In this document: piece by piece, positions 1 through 14,400 of the stretch
Position numbering within the stretch: position 1 is the stretch's first letter
Layout of the letters: every line of letters starts with the position of its first letter
NCBI GenBank assembly: GCA_004794655.1
Contig: SMMW01000085.1
Span: forward strand, 1,240,001 to 1,304,000
Direction of reading: 5' to 3'
Source: Marisa cornuarietis
Taxonomy: Eukaryota; Mollusca; Gastropoda; Architaenioglossa; Ampullariidae
Length of the DNA stretch: 64,000 nucleotides
The notes under the pieces: generated by a model
The model's database searches: none
Told to the model about the DNA's origin: nothing
Seen by the model: only the letters and a program-made list of their open reading frames with translations
Translations under genes and position numbers: made by a program

Positions 1-181
1 TAAGGGCAGCCGGGACATCCTCGTGTACCGCACGCTGGCCTACGACGTGGACGAGGGGCCCAACGCTGAGATCACCTACACGTTGAGGTCCACGCTGGAC
101 GACCAGTTCTTTATCAGCAGCAGGACCGGCGAGATCTTCTCTCGCAAGGATCTCGTCGCGGGCCAGAACTTCGACCTTACG
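1..181 (+). CDS. Fat-like exon w1 (partial at window start)
   Basis: This encodes the second half of a cadherin repeat (ITYTLRST, then FFISSRTGEIFSRKDL, then FDLT). The reading frame begins at position 2 and continues upstream. The exon ends in phase 0 before gtcagt. The stop downstream at 214 lies in the intron. GC content is higher here than in the later exons. The next intron (182-442) holds only pyrimidine-rich sequence. Confidence 0.8.
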
Positions 182-2388
182 GTCAGTGGCGGGGAGGAGT
201 TTTTACAATGTTGACCGTCTCGCTGTTACCGCGTGTTGTTCCTTCCTTTCACTCATTCTCTCTCTTTCTCTCAACTTTCTCTCTACCCCCCCCCGGCTCT
301 GTGTACGCGTGTGTTCGCGTGTCTTTGTGTCAATACTATCTCGTCCTTTTCTTCAGAAGTAGTTTCCTTTCTCTCATTAAGTGCATTCCACCCACCCACC
401 TACCCAATCCCCGATGACGTGACAGTTCTCTCATGGCGACAGGTGCGTGCAGCAGACCGGGGGGCCGACAACCTCAAGACACAGCAGAAGATCGGCATCA
501 GCGTGGTTGCCCGCCCAGTCACCTCCCTCGCACCCCCTCGCTTCCGCCACTCGGGCCTTCGGGAGAGTATCACCGAGAGCGACAAGCCGGGCCAGCTTAT
601 CGTTTTGCTGTCAGCTGACGATGCCGACAAGGACCGCCTGTACTTCGCCATCACCGGTAAGGCCCCTCCGCTGCTTCTCTTTCGTGTGCCTTTGTTATTG
701 CACGTGTGTGCATGCCCCTGCAGCCACGAAGGGTACAGCTGCCCTACCTTTGTGTGTGTTCAGTTTGTCCTGTGCATTTGGGATTTTTTGCGCGGCTATT
801 CGCGTGTCTTTTACGTTCAGCAGGCCGCTCACCATCAGCTCAGCAGCCAACACAATGACGTAAAAGCACGGACTTCCCAGAGAAGACAGACGTGTACTCA
901 CTTCCTACTCCATTCACCAGTTCACTTTCTTACCTTCCTCCCAGCCTAAGGAAAACTATCATCGATAGGGAGGGTCTTAGGGAAAGGCTTCTATGGGGCG
1001 AAGCTATCTCTAACCCTAGTTTATTCCTCTGAGACTCACTCGCGTCTTCGCTCTGTTTGTTCTGCTTGGTATCAGCCCCCGTGCTTTTATTTCTGAGGGA
1101 GATCTATCTCATCAAAGGTATTTCTCGCGGACGCGTGACAGACGAGTAGGACAATGAACGACTACCGCGTGACCGAGAAACACGCTCGAGAAACACGCTT
1201 TTGTTTCAGACGACATCGTTCTCACGCCCCCTCCCGTCTCTCTCTGTCCCTCCCACCCACCTCACCTTCTGATTTCTTCTTTTTTCTTTCTTCCAAAGCG
1301 TGTCGCTGGAGAAGGGTCTGGTGGTAGGTTGCTGTTTCGCTTAGTTGGACTGACCATGCCTGCTGCCCTCTCCGCAACCCTCGCTGTCTTGTTCGGCGTG
1401 TTAGTTGCGGAGTGTCCTCTGGCTGTCCATGCAGTGGTGGTGGGAGGGCTTTGCGTTTGGTGGGCAAAACGGCGTTTAAAAAAATCCTTTCCTCTGAAGG
1501 GTAATGTCGCATGCACTAGAAGCCAGAGTCCAGAGATACTCGGCATACAACGGTACATTCACTCCTCCCGCCCACTGCTGCCTTCATTAAGCAGCAAAAG
1601 GTGTTTTGCACGTGGCACCAGTTTTTGTCTGCAGTGTCATAAAATAGGTCGTTTGAGTCAGAAGTGCTGGGCGCGAAAATAAAAATGGTTTAAGACCATA
1701 CAAAGAATCTTGTTCAAGCTGGTGAAGGGTAGGACAGTAAGCGAGTCTCTCTCGCAACCTCCATCCTCCCACTTTCCACTTACCGCCTTACCCAGCTCGT
1801 ACCCATGGCACCAACTTTCCGACTACCGTCGTACTCTCCTCACTACTGGGAGTTGTCCCGCCCCACACACACACTCGCCACACCTTTTCGAGTACCACGG
1901 TCATCTTTTTCTGCTCAATACTGGAAGCTGTCTCCCCCTCTTGGCCCACTTCACCCCCCTTTCACCTATTTCCAGAGTATCACAGTTATTGGGAATTGTC
2001 TCCCCCTCCCCCCCCACACACCACACGCCCTACCGCCTCGCTGATTTTACCCCTACCCCATTTCTTCCTTTTCTCCTGTCAAATTCTCACTTACCGACAT
2101 TGATTAGTGTATCCCCTCATCCAGAGTCGTCCCTACATGCCAAATATCTGATGCTCGTACCCAACTGAACGTCTTTAAAAGCCTCAGTGTGTTTTATATA
2201 TCTGCAGATGGTGGACGGGTTTTTGCTAAGTTACAGTGAGATTTATGGTGAGTGGTGGTGTGCCGGTGTTATAAAGCCACTCTCAAAGTCGACGTCCGCT
2301 CCCAGTAGAATATTTTATGGGGCAAGAGAATGCTGTTATTTCCTCGCAGAAACAAGCGTCGACTAGGACTGCAAGATTAAACCCCGCA

Positions 2389-2419
<31 letters not shown>

Positions 2420-5400
2420 AGACAGTGTCGGGAGGAAGAGCGGCGGTAGTAAAGCTTCGGCAGTCACGTGACCATCTCATTATGGGTCCTTCCCCCCCCC
2501 CCACCATCTTGTCGCTTTTCTCCACACGTTTTTCTCATTTCCTGCTTGCCTTCTCTTGTTGTGTCTGTCTTTCCATCTATTTCTTTGTCTTCCTTACCTG
2601 ACCCTTAACCTCTTTTCCATTAGTCAGTTTGTGTATTTTTGTCTGCTTCTCTCTCCCCAACATCTCCCTCTCCCAGTCCATGTAGTACTTATAAGAGAGT
2701 AGCTCGCTGCTGGCAACAATACGTTATCCAAAGCAAGACGGGGAGTAAGAACGTTGCCGTCACCATAACAACCCCCTCTTTTGGCAAAGTCTTCCGGACA
2801 TGCTGGTGAAAGTAGAATGTGCTGGCGAAGTTGTGCCGGTGACGTGAGTTCCTCAGACTGGATTTCTTGATACTAGAGTGTCAGCGTCGCCTCATTGTGA
2901 GGTCCCCTGTCAATTTATGTTATTATTACACACTTTTATTTAGCTCACTATGTCTTTCTGTCCTGTTAGAATTTTGTAGGCCTAATCGATTTTTCACCCA
3001 CTTCTCATCGTCCTAGAGGTCTGAATTGTTCACCAGTTATTTATCGCTGGGACAATGCAATATTAAATCATTTCCAGGAGACCGCAAATAAAAACTTGTA
3101 AAAAAGTTTAATTTCATGTAAGAACTTATAGGCCGAACTAGGGGAGATAACTCTTGTTTACTAGTCCTAAGAGCAGCAGCTACCTAAGCAGGTGGCACAA
3201 CGTATCAAATGGAAGAGGAGGAAAAGAAAAAGACTAAGAAGAATGTGTTTTCTCCCATTTACTCTTTAGATTTAATATTCATAATTTGTAAATAGCTCAT
3301 TGAATTAAAGAAGGGAATAAATTCACAAAGTAAAACGGAAAAAGTCCGATAACAAAATTCAAAAAGACTAAAAAGTTTAAAACAGAGTAAGTGAAAACAA
3401 AATTTTTTAAAAACATACTTTTATTTAAAATGTACTAAAATAGTGGGTAAGCTGTTTTTTTTCTTAGGTCTCGGTATTTTCTTTAATATATATATAACTT
3501 AAAATGTACAAGTGTTAGAGGTACTCTTGATATGTTAAGTTATTAATGGTGCCTGTAGTCGAACAAGCCTGGCAATGCGAGGAACAGGCAAGAGCATAGT
3601 ATGCACGCGCTGTTACTGGAGAAATGAAGTCTGTGCCATCCGTTACAAGGGGAATAACTGTATAACACTGACACGGGTCAGGGGTCACTTAGGAATTCAC
3701 ACCTGCCTGTGCTTTTATAGAGAAAAATGTAGTCGCTTTGTAGTTCCACTAGCTATTTCCACTCGTAGACATTCCACTACCGACTTCCACTTATAGACAT
3801 AATACACTAGTTACTTCCACCCATAGACGGGCGGTCCTAATTCGTCCTGGGTTCTGTTCTCTCTCTGTGTGTGAAATCTGTTTACAGGGCTGGCTGCCTT
3901 TCCAATCCCCCCATGCCGGTCCTAATTCCGCCCCCCTCCACCCAAAGACATATTCTATGTCTGCAGTTCAACAGGAAACCACGGTGCTAGACACTATCCA
4001 TTTTTTAATATACATCGATTGTATTTGTTACAGATTAGTAAGACTGGTTTTGACTTGTCTTGATAAATAGATGTAGAGTATATTTTCTGGTCATTGACAC
4101 TGGCCTTGCAAGTGTGGTGTGACGTGCACCAGTATGCTTTGTAGGTGTGACGCGTACCAGCGTCCATTTTTCACAGGTGTGACGTGCATGGTTCCTTGCG
4201 GGTGTGACCTGCACCGGTCTCGTGTGTGACGTCTACTTGCGGGTGTGACGTGTATTAGTATCCTTACAGGTCTGGCGTATAATAGTGCCAGTGCACCGTG
4301 ACGCCTGTCGCCTCCTCACACCCTTTGCCCACCTCCCCAGCTGTCTTGATGTTTATTGTCGTTGCTGCGTCTATAATGCACTCACACAGTGGATCCCAGT
4401 CGCGCAAACACGACACACCATAGGTCTATGGACTTCTTATACAATAATAGAAAGTAATGTGCGATTGTTGTAAAGCATACTTTTGTACAAAAGACGCCAC
4501 GCATGAGTAATTTGTGATTGTATGTAGTGTGGATACACTTCGCCATTACCATTGGTGGTGTACGCATGTACTGACAGACTGCAGCCCGTAATATTTTCGT
4601 GTCGTACACATCTACACAGATGGCAACGAGGACCAGGTGTTCACGATCCAGCCTAACCACGGCAGCATCCTCCTGGCTCTGCCCGTGGACTGGGAGACAC
4701 GGTCCAGCTACAACCTCACTGTCTCCGTCACTGACGGTGTGCACTACGACTTCACATGGGTAAGCCACTCTGTGTGTATGAGTATGTGAGAGAGAGAGAG
4801 AGTTACAAAAGTATTGACAACATAGACGATAAGTATTTATCAGCAATGCAGCTGCTATCTGCAGTCAGCGTACGAGCGCCGACTTCTGTCGTGGGGTCTC
4901 GACCGTTGTTTGGAATGTTGTGACGGACTGTTTATTGTGGTGGGACACTGTGACATGTTTATTGTGATGGAACATTAGCTGTGCAAAGATGTTGATGGGT
5001 GCTGGCGTGAGGTGGACATGCTGTGCGACGGTGGGCTGTAGACTGCGGTCGAAGGGGTAAATACCATGGTAACACTAACATGGTAAATATCGTGGTAACT
5101 GAGTCGCGGCGACAGCTGACCTTTACTTGGAGTCAGAGCTGTGAGTGTTCCCGAGGCCAGACCACATTGCTCGAAAAGGAGCTGAATGGTGGACAAGCTA
5201 GTCAGCGGTAAGTGGCGCTGTACAGCGCGAGGAAAGCAAGATGAAGTGAAGCTGCTGGCGGATATGGTGCGGGGTAGGCCGGCGGGGGTTACCGCTAACG
5301 CTGTGAGGTTATAAGAAGATTACGAACTGGTCTGCAGGAGATTATGTTGATTGGAAAAAGGCTATTGATGGGCTTTTCCGCCAAGGCCATAACTTGCTTA

Positions 5401-8400
5401 CGAGATTTTTCCCTTCTTTGCCACCACTAGGCTGGTTTGCAGCCGACGCGGAATGGAGGAGAAAACTAAGTAGTGACGGGTGGACGAGGAGATGGCGAGG
5501 AAGGAAAAGCGGCAGAACGCGATGGATGGACCGCTTTTGGAAGGAAATTTGCTTACAGACGTCAAAACCTTTATCCGTCATTCCGATTCTTTCTCAAATT
5601 CGCTCATTTTCTCCCTTCCTCTTTATTTTTTCCATGTTTCCACGAGCATAAACACACACCCATACAGCCACAGCCTTACCCTCCAGCCTGTCTCGGTGGG
5701 AGATGAGAAATTTCCGGCGTTCACGAGAACAGACGTCCGTTAATAACCTCTGATAAGATGTACAATTTTCTCTATACTACGCCAAAATCGGAACAGCAAT
5801 TGTTGTATAACAACACGGCCTTCTGCCACAACTTCCAGAAAGTCTGATGTGGTTTTGTGTCGGTTTTTATCGCTTAAATGTCAAAGCGCAAACTAGTCAC
5901 ACGTGCCGCCATTGTTAGACCCGAGTATCGTTCTGACGATGTTTGTGGTTGGTTTGCTCCTTCTTGTACTCGGCAGCAATCGTATACAACATGCGGATGG
6001 GACTATGAACCTTGGATCTACTGGAAAATGTGATACTATGAGACAACTCGCCTCGGATCTGTTATTGCTTCAGGAAGAAGCAGCACCGAGAGAGCAGACA
6101 GAAGACGGGGGACGACACGAGAGGCGACATCGTGTGACGCCATGGCAGGCCTGCAGAACACGAACATCTGAGAAAGAAATGATTTCAGAGGGCTGCGTGA
6201 TGTATACTGCAACCCGCCAACATGGATTAGCTACAGACATTGTTCGTTGCTGTTTACTATTGGTGTTTCATTGATCTCAGAAGCTATTGTCGGACTACAA
6301 AACCAATTGAATATGCTTAATACCCACTCCACTGACCACAGATGTTCTCAAGAATTTGTTTTTTTTTTCTCTTTCCTGTACGTGATTTGGTATTTATTTG
6401 GTAATGCTAGCATGAACCCGCAAATGTCCTTCACGTGGAATCTACCACCCCATAATTTAGGTGCCTGAGTTACCATGGTAACTGAGCTGGAAAAATAATG
6501 GAGACCTCGGCCCTCTGCCGTCCGCAACACGCCAAAACAAATTTTCATTTAATTATTGACGGCAGACCAGTTAATAATAAAAAAAAGTGAGAGCGACATT
6601 TCCAAATCCTGAGGACCGTCTATAATTATTATCTGTTAGTATCAGCGTAAAGTCTTTTGAAGACCGGAAATTTCTTAAGTGTAGTGTCATGATTGAGTTG
6701 TGAAGGAGGACGAGAGGGTGTGCCGCGCGTGCTTGTATTCTGGAACTGGGCACGTGTCGCTTGCTACTCATCCTTGTGTCTGTCGGTTCAGATACATCGC
6801 CCTCTTGTTTGACAAGCCGTTGGCATGTTGCGATGTTGTGGGAGAGTGTCACGAAATAACAGAAGGGTAGAGCAATAGATTGACGTCGCTTTTATGCGAG
6901 GCGCAAGTTCGAGTCCACCTGAGCACGTAACCGAACAGGTAAGCTTACTGTAGTAGATAACAGGTGAGAGCGTGTGGTGGAGGCATACTTTGATGAAAGC
7001 AGAAACACTCTCTTTAAAGTCTCTGATGAAAGCTAATCAAAGGCTGCGCTTCCGAGGGAGAGGGGCATGCGCACACCACATCTATCAGCGATCATTTGAC
7101 AGGTGACAGGTCCATAGCTTCGCCGTGTTTCAGTAGCTGAAGGACCACGTGGATCAAAAGACCAATTGGCAGATCAGTAAGGTGATCTCAGGTAACTAAG
7201 GGATGCTAACGGCTGAGTGGCTTTGTCTTGTGCTAGCTACGATGAGTGATTGACTGTCTCTAAGTTACATAGATAGCTGAGCGTAGACATGAGAGTGAAT
7301 TACCAGTCGGATGCCACGAACGTTATGAAACCACTGATTAACATTGTGGCGGACCTCGAACCAGCGCTTCGTCACAAGGCTCTTGAAGGATAATAGTCGT
7401 AGAATGAATTTGACGAGGCTGATTGAGCCAAGTCTTTGACGGCAGTGTGGTCAGCTCTCACAGGACAAGGGAGTTGCTATAGTGACCGCTCCAGAACAAC
7501 TTGCCATTTGGTGTGCAGCCCACTTTTAAGACGAGTGCTGTGTGACTGTTACCTACCAGTCGCCCTTCTTCTTTGTTGGGGGATGGGTGGGTAGTGGAGA
7601 ACCCTTACGCTGCGGCCACAGACAGGAGAAGTCTTGCTGGACCCAGCTTAGCCCGCCGTGAGTCTGGAGGCAGGAGAGTGATTTATTGTTTAAAGGAGGC
7701 TGGGGAGTGGAGGTAATGGTCATGCTAGCCCGGCCCTTGTGCCACATCTTCGCATAGGCCTTACTCTTCTCCCGACATATTTCTCCGAATATTGTGTCTG
7801 CAAGAGATCGGCTGTCTGATTACCAAGACATGGGATGCACGGACTGACCAGTGTCTGGCACACGGAGGTTCCCACCAGGCACCCCATCCCCCCACACCCC
7901 GCATCGCACGTCTAACAAAAACAGACGGGCGCACTTCCTGTTCTTTGCCTGCCAATATTCCCGCTTTCCTTTGAGGGCTGTCGGAATGATTTAGCGTGTG
8001 ATTACAGACAGGAACAGCGTTACAGGTTGTTTGCTTTGACGTGTATTGACTTTTATGTCACCTTTGACTTTAGTGCTTGCTGTATCGTAAGAGGTGTGGA
8101 GAGGGTGGGTGGCGAATGTGGCGCGCATTCTGCTAAACAGATAGAGGCTTGTAACAACGTACCTCCCAGAAGAAACAGCAGTTACAGGCTAATAACGGCT
8201 ACAGCCCTACCTCCCTGAATAGACAGCTACTACAGGCTAGTTTCCTTGGCGTTCACCCTGAGTGTTGCTCAAGCTCGGAATGTTATGTCAAGACTTGACT
8301 GCAATATCAATTAAGCCAGAGTAATGCTTGGGGTTAACGCCAAGGAAACTAGTCTGTAGGCTTATGCTGCACCTTATTAAATAAGTGGTCAATGAGATGA

Positions 8401-11400
8401 TCTTGAGAAGTCTGTCATGAAGATCATTTGTATGCAGGGTTTAGGGATTTATCATCAACCTAATGACACTAGATGCAGACAAATTTGCATGGTTTTCCAT
8501 CTCTTAAAAATTTTTGATGGTTCTAGTTCCATCGTTTTCTCTTTGTCTTCGCTTTGTGTGCGATAAGCAGTTACTATCACTCTTGGTTTTAAATTCCTAG
8601 CTTGTCACGGTTCCTTGGAGGGGGGGGCGTTCATACTTGTCACAATCCCTTGTTGATTTACACCATAATAATATTATTCTCGTTAGCCATACTGCCTGCT
8701 GAGTGTCTTGACAGGTGTAGGTGTTGTCATGCTGCAGGTGTATGTGGATGTACTTGATATCAACGACAACGAGCCTGTGTTTACACACCAGCTGTACCGC
8801 GCCTCGGTGCCAGAGAGCAGCTACTTGGGCCAGCATGTGGTGCGCGTGTCAGCCACAGACAAGGACAAGGACAGCCGCCTGCTGTACTCCCTGGTGGCCG
8901 CCGCCAGTACTAGCAGCCTGGCCAAGTTCAAAATGCCAGATGAGAGCAATGGTAAAGGTCACCGGTGGTAGACATGACACTGAACATGACTCGTTGCAGC
9001 CATATACCTGTCTCTCTGTGTAGCAGTTTAGTAGATGGATGGCAGAATGGCTGACTGACTTTACTGGTCAGTTTTGCCACTTTAGGTTCATTTGTGCCTC
9101 TCCTCTGTCATGTGTAATTCTCCCTTCTCCCCTGATAAGAGTTGTGTCTAGAGCAAAAGCACTACGTGTCTGCAGCAATAATGTGGCTCTACGTATTCAT
9201 TCTTCACTTTTTTTTTATTGAACTGTGGCCAGGTGTGATAATGGTGTCAGAACCACTGGACCGTGAGGAAATGTCGAGGCACCTGCTGACAGTAATGGTT
9301 CGGGATCAAGGTGTGCCGTCAAAGAAGAGTTTTGCGCGTGTGGAGATTGAAGTCCTGGACGACAATGATCACGTACCCCGCTTCCTGTCAGAGAAGTTTG
9401 AAGGTCGCATGTTTGAGACAGCTGCTGTTGGGACATCGGTGCTACAGGTGGTGGCCGTGGATCAGGACAGGGGGAGCAACTCTGAGCTGACCTACTCAAT
9501 TTTGTCTGGTGAGAACTCAAAATTTCTTTGACTTATGCTGCTTTCAATATGTTTGTTTTGTGAGTTAACTGATGGTATTTTGGCAAGTGCTAACAATAAT
9601 TGTAGATCAAACTGGCCAGGTTTCCACTTTTATCACCCTTGACAAAGACATTTAATGTTTTATGTCAGTATTTTAGTAGCTTCATCTCCTTGGTATAAAA
9701 TTTCTTTATCCAAAAACCAAGCTCAAACATAAAGCAAAAGTTAGTGTAGATTGTTATATCTTATATTGCTAAGTCATATCTCTTGTGCTACGTGTCTTGG
9801 TAATTGCTCTTGTCCATCAGATTTGAAAAATACTTTCCTACTCCCAGACAAGTCCTAACCGTTCAGCTGTTTGGTCTACAAATGTTCTAAACATGCTCTG
9901 CTACTTTGTCTGAAAGGTAATGCAGGCAATACCTTCAGTATTGACGATCGACTGGGGTTAATCTCAGTGGCCAAGCCACTGGATCGAATGCTACAGGCAG
10001 AGTTTAACCTGGTCATTCAGGCAGCAGATCATGGACAGCCATCATTGTCCAGCACTGCTGATGTTCATATCACTATCACAGTGTCAAACAATGCACCACC
10101 CAAATTTGTCCTGACAGAGATGGCCACCGAGCTACAGGTAATCACAGCACCTCACTTTGCTTGTGTTTAATGACATGCAGTGAAATGCTGGGGGGGGGGG
10201 TGTTTATGTGAAAGAGAGCTTGTGAGAGAGACGGTGTGAAAGAGTCAGATATCTCACAGTCAGAATGTGCTACATACAGTTGCATAAACTATATAGGTAT
10301 TATAGTGTTAAGAACATTTTGATGGGTGATCATTGTTGATGTGCATGATGTTCAGACTGTTTGTTACAGGAGGCTTATTCTTTTGTAGTGCTGGTTCATG
10401 AACATGAGTTTACATATTGCTATCAAAGGAAAGAGAAATTGACTACTGTTTGTAGTCTGTATATTGCTGTGAAAAGAAGGGTAAATAAATTGTGGTGTGT
10501 ATAATCTGTATATTGCTGTGAAAGTAGGTATAAATAAACTGCTGTTTGTAGTCTGTATATTGGTATGAAAGGAACAGTAAAAAGCATTGTGTTGTCAGGG
10601 TGTGTATGCACACCCTAAACATTATCACTACTCTGATTGAAGACATTTTGTTTATCTTGTGCAGGAAAATATGCCCAAGGGAACTGTGCTGCATGCCATA
10701 CAGGCTGAAAGCCAGTCAACAGTAGTGTACACTGTTGCTGATGGCAATGATGCTGGCTGTTTCTTTCTTAACCCCAACTCTGGGGTCTTGTCTGTTACCA
10801 AGGTGATTGATTATGAGGAGCATCAGTTTTTCAATCTGACCATCTTGGCCACAAATATTGTGGGTGCAACTTCCACTGCCTTCATTCTCATCCATATTGG
10901 GGATGAGAATGACAACCGTCCTCTGTTCCAAGCCAGTACATTCTACGGCAACATAACAGAGTCTGCAAGTGCTGGCTCTGTGGTTCTTGATGCACTTGGT
11001 TCCCCCTTGGTCATCAAAGCGCAGGATGCTGATTCTGGAGAGAATTCACTCTTGGAGTATGAGATTGTGGACCAGGAGGCCAGGCGATACTTTACCATTG
11101 ATGCCAGTACTGGTGCCATCAAGACAGCTGCTTCTCTTGACCATGAGACTATAGCTGTGTTTAACTTTAGTGTCCAGGTGCGTGATCGAGGCACACCACA
11201 GCTGTCAGCCAGTTACCCAGTGCAAGTTATCATTTATATAGTAGATGTTAATGATGTGCCTCCACGCTTCACAGAAAGCACCTACAATGCCAAGGTTCTG
11301 CTGCCCACCTACAAAGACGTGTCAGTAGTGAAGGTCCAGGCTTCAGATCCTGATACTGTGAACAAGTACCTCATCTACAGTATTGCTGGTGGTAACCAGG

Positions 11401-14400
11401 GTGGAGTCTTTGCTATCAACCCTCAGAGTGGTGCACTTCATGTGGAGCAGACCGACAACTTGCTGGACAGGTTAATATTCGAGATTTTTGAGCAACACTC
11501 AGTTACAGTTAAAATTAAATGATTATTTACTTACTACCTTTGTTGATGCTTTTTTCCCTTGTCAAAGCTTGTTGTTATATTCCATTCATTTAGAGTGTGA
11601 AGGGACAGATATATTTTCAGGCTAAAAATATTTTTTCACACATTTTTAAGAGCTGTCTTTGCCTAAAGTTTAATTTTATACTCACACAATTGAAAGTGTA
11701 AAATTAGTATACTGAGTAGAAAGAAGAAAATACTACAGCTAAATGTGCAGAAAATACTAGTCCATGAATTTTTAGCATTTAGAATTCTTTCATTTCAAAG
11801 AATAATAATGAATGAAAATGGCCACTTGCATCATGCATCAGGATAGGCACAGTTTTGCCTGTAATCAAAGCTTAAAGGAAAGGTCAAGTGAAATAGAAAA
11901 ATTAGGTTTAAAGTACAGATGCTGACATTCTGAATCATTTCCAACCAAAAATTTGGTTTCAAGCAAACTGTTACAGTCATGTCTAAAATACAAAAAGCAT
12001 GTTGGCTGTCATACTCTTTACCAAAGGAAAGCAAGCTGATCTTAATTCATGATTTAGAGGCACCATCGTAAAAAGAAGGGCATTCTTTGTCATAGCAGTT
12101 TTCTTTGCTTAGTCCTTCTTTGCTTAGCTCTTCTTTGTTGTACTTGGTTTCATATTTGTACAGCATGTTTCACTGACCACACTTAAGAAACTGAAAGTAA
12201 ACATGAGTACTAGATGGTTTCATTGATGTCACTTAATAGTAAAACCCCTTGGGTTTCTTGTACCGCAAATGAGCTATGGGATAAATAAAGTTGGTCATTG
12301 TCATTGTCATGTTTTGGATGCAGTTATAAGTAAATGATAGCTTTGTAACCCCAAATGTTGAGTGGAAAGAATTAAGAATGTCAGTATCTAAGCCCAGTTG
12401 CCATTTCAGTTGCCCATTCTTTCAAGTATTTATGACCAACTTTATCATAACGTCTTTCAGGTATGAACTGAAAGTTCAGGCAAGTGATGGGCGTTTTGAC
12501 ACGCTGACAACTGTGCAAATTGTTGTTGAAGAGTCTGCAGACAGTGGCATCCGGTTTTCAAAGGATCTCTACACTGCTTCTGTGAAGGAGAATGATGACA
12601 GTAAACAGAATCTAGTCGTGATTCAGCCTGTTGCAGAATCCCTAAACCACCAGTTTGCATTTGGTTTGCTGAACAATCATGACATGTTTACAGTCGGAGA
12701 AACATCAGGTGTTGTGCAGACCCTGGGAATACCTTTTGATCGAGAACAGCTTGATAACTACACTGTAGTCGTTGAGGTCTGAAGCTTCTTAGTTTATCTC
12801 TCTTCTCTATCATTTGCATGTGTATGTGCATGCATGCATGTGTGTGTGTGTGTGAGAGAGAGAGTTAAACAAGAAAGAGCTTGTTTAAAAATAAATCTTT
12901 GAAATAATGAAGGAAAGGAATATTTTTTTTAAATATAATCAGACCCACTTTACCAATATTCTTATGACAAAAAAGATATGCAGTTTCCTGTAGTTTTGGA
13001 AGTATGTAATGATTGATACACATATATATATATATATAAGAATAGAATGCAATAGAATGGAGAAATGCCTGAGATCATGCCTGTGTGATTTCAGGTGAAG
13101 GATTCTAACACTAGCAAGGTGGCGCATGTGGTCCTGGTAGTGAGCGTGGAGGACCAGAATGACAACAGCCCTACTTTTGTCAAGCAGCCTTTCATGACTG
13201 TAGTGCCTGCAGATGCGCAACATGGCCAGATCATTCAGAAGGTATAGTATGTCCTTGTTCTTCCTTTTTGTCCAATCACTTCTCCCTCTCATCTTTTGTT
13301 CTGTCTGCTGCCAGGAGTAGATTATGCTTTTCAAATGAGAGCTATATCTTGCCTCTAATTATAAAGAAATATCTTTTGATTTTACAGCAATACATATATG
13401 TATATAAACTAGCATCAATCAAGAGATGATGATGATGATGATTGCTATAGTACCTGAGTTTACAAGGAGGAATTATTAAAACTAATTGACTTACCTGAAG
13501 TCTAAGTCTTGCATGATCTTGAATACAAATTTTGCTCCTTATTTCTCAATCTTACATGATTAATTCACACAGGCCTTCCATTTAGAAATGCACCAAATGG
13601 AACATGAAAGATAAACTTTTTCTTTAAAAAAAACCAGTTGTCATGACTTTACTGTACAGGAAAGTCTCTTGTTTTATTATGTGCACAGGTGACAGCTACC
13701 GATCCTGATCTGGGAGAAAATGGAGAAATCCGCTACTTCTTGCCTCCAGATTTATCTGACAATGGACGTGATGCTTTTGCTGTCAACCAGTACACAGGGG
13801 ACATTGTTGTCCGACAGCTGACAGAAGATGACCACAACACCCATTATGTTCTGACTGTAGTGGCAGTTGACAGAGGTGTGGAGATGTTCTGCTGTACTTG
13901 TTTTCATTACAAATATAGCCACACATTTTTGCCTGTTCTAGATGCATTTTCTTTAAAAAGCATCGGAATAATCTTGAATTCTTCCTTCACCACCCATTTT
14001 CCAACACTCACAAAGAGAAAATTGTAGAATGTTTCTAGAATAAAATTTTTTCAGTTGGATGTGAGAAACTGCAGTATAATAAATAGTAAAACCACATTTG
14101 CAGGAGGTGGGGTGTTATGGTAAGGGGTATGAGGGTGTTATAACTTTGGGGCTGGGGGGAATTGGTGTTTTATACCAAGCCAGCAACTAAGGCTATATCA
14201 TGGCAAGGCAGCCAGCCCTGCAAACAGATGCCACATGCAGAGAAAGAACAGCGTGCCTGCAACAGAGCTAAACCCAGGGCAGCCAACCTTCACTGTATTG
14301 GTGACAGGTGCTAAGCGTTGGGCCACCTCTACTATAACATGGAGAATGTGCTCAGTTACAAAAGTTATGAGAAAAAAAACACAGAGAAAAATGAAACAGA

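Larger units (their letters stand above)
657..4619 (+). other. Intron between exons w2 and w3
   Basis: This 3.96 kb intron has no credible gene. It contains a pyrimidine-rich stretch with three loose repeats of about 70 bp (around 1841, 1916 and 1985, each with a TACTGGgAgTTGTC-like core), a (CTTT)n run at 2389-2418, three units of about 30 bp around 3745-3830 (TTCCAC...ATAGAC), a SINE fragment and the TGTGACG tandem repeat near 4112-4280. The reading frames seen in it are low-complexity or antisense and lack domain signatures. Confidence 0.7.
4760..8737 (+). other. Intron between exons w3 and w4
   Basis: This 3.98 kb intron has no credible coding unit. It holds a GA run next to the donor (4787-4801), two X-box-like palindromes (around 5063-5075 and 6469-6482), a possible tRNA-derived relic (about 6860-6925) and a 130-bp hairpin element (8230-8359). 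The rest is unrecognised single-copy-looking sequence. Confidence 0.7.

Noticed and set aside
1710..2168. A 152-codon plus-strand frame rich in Pro, Ser and Leu
   Set aside because: It arises from pyrimidine-rich, loosely repeated intron sequence. No homology is visible, and the phase-1 splice between exons w2 and w3 needs nothing in between.
4382..4846. A 154-codon minus-strand frame over exon w3
   Set aside because: It is the antisense shadow of a confirmed cadherin exon and has no domain signature.
6860..6925. Possible functional tRNA gene
   Set aside because: A T-loop-like TTCGAGT is present, but the T-stem and acceptor stem do not pair. It is kept only as a low-confidence relic.
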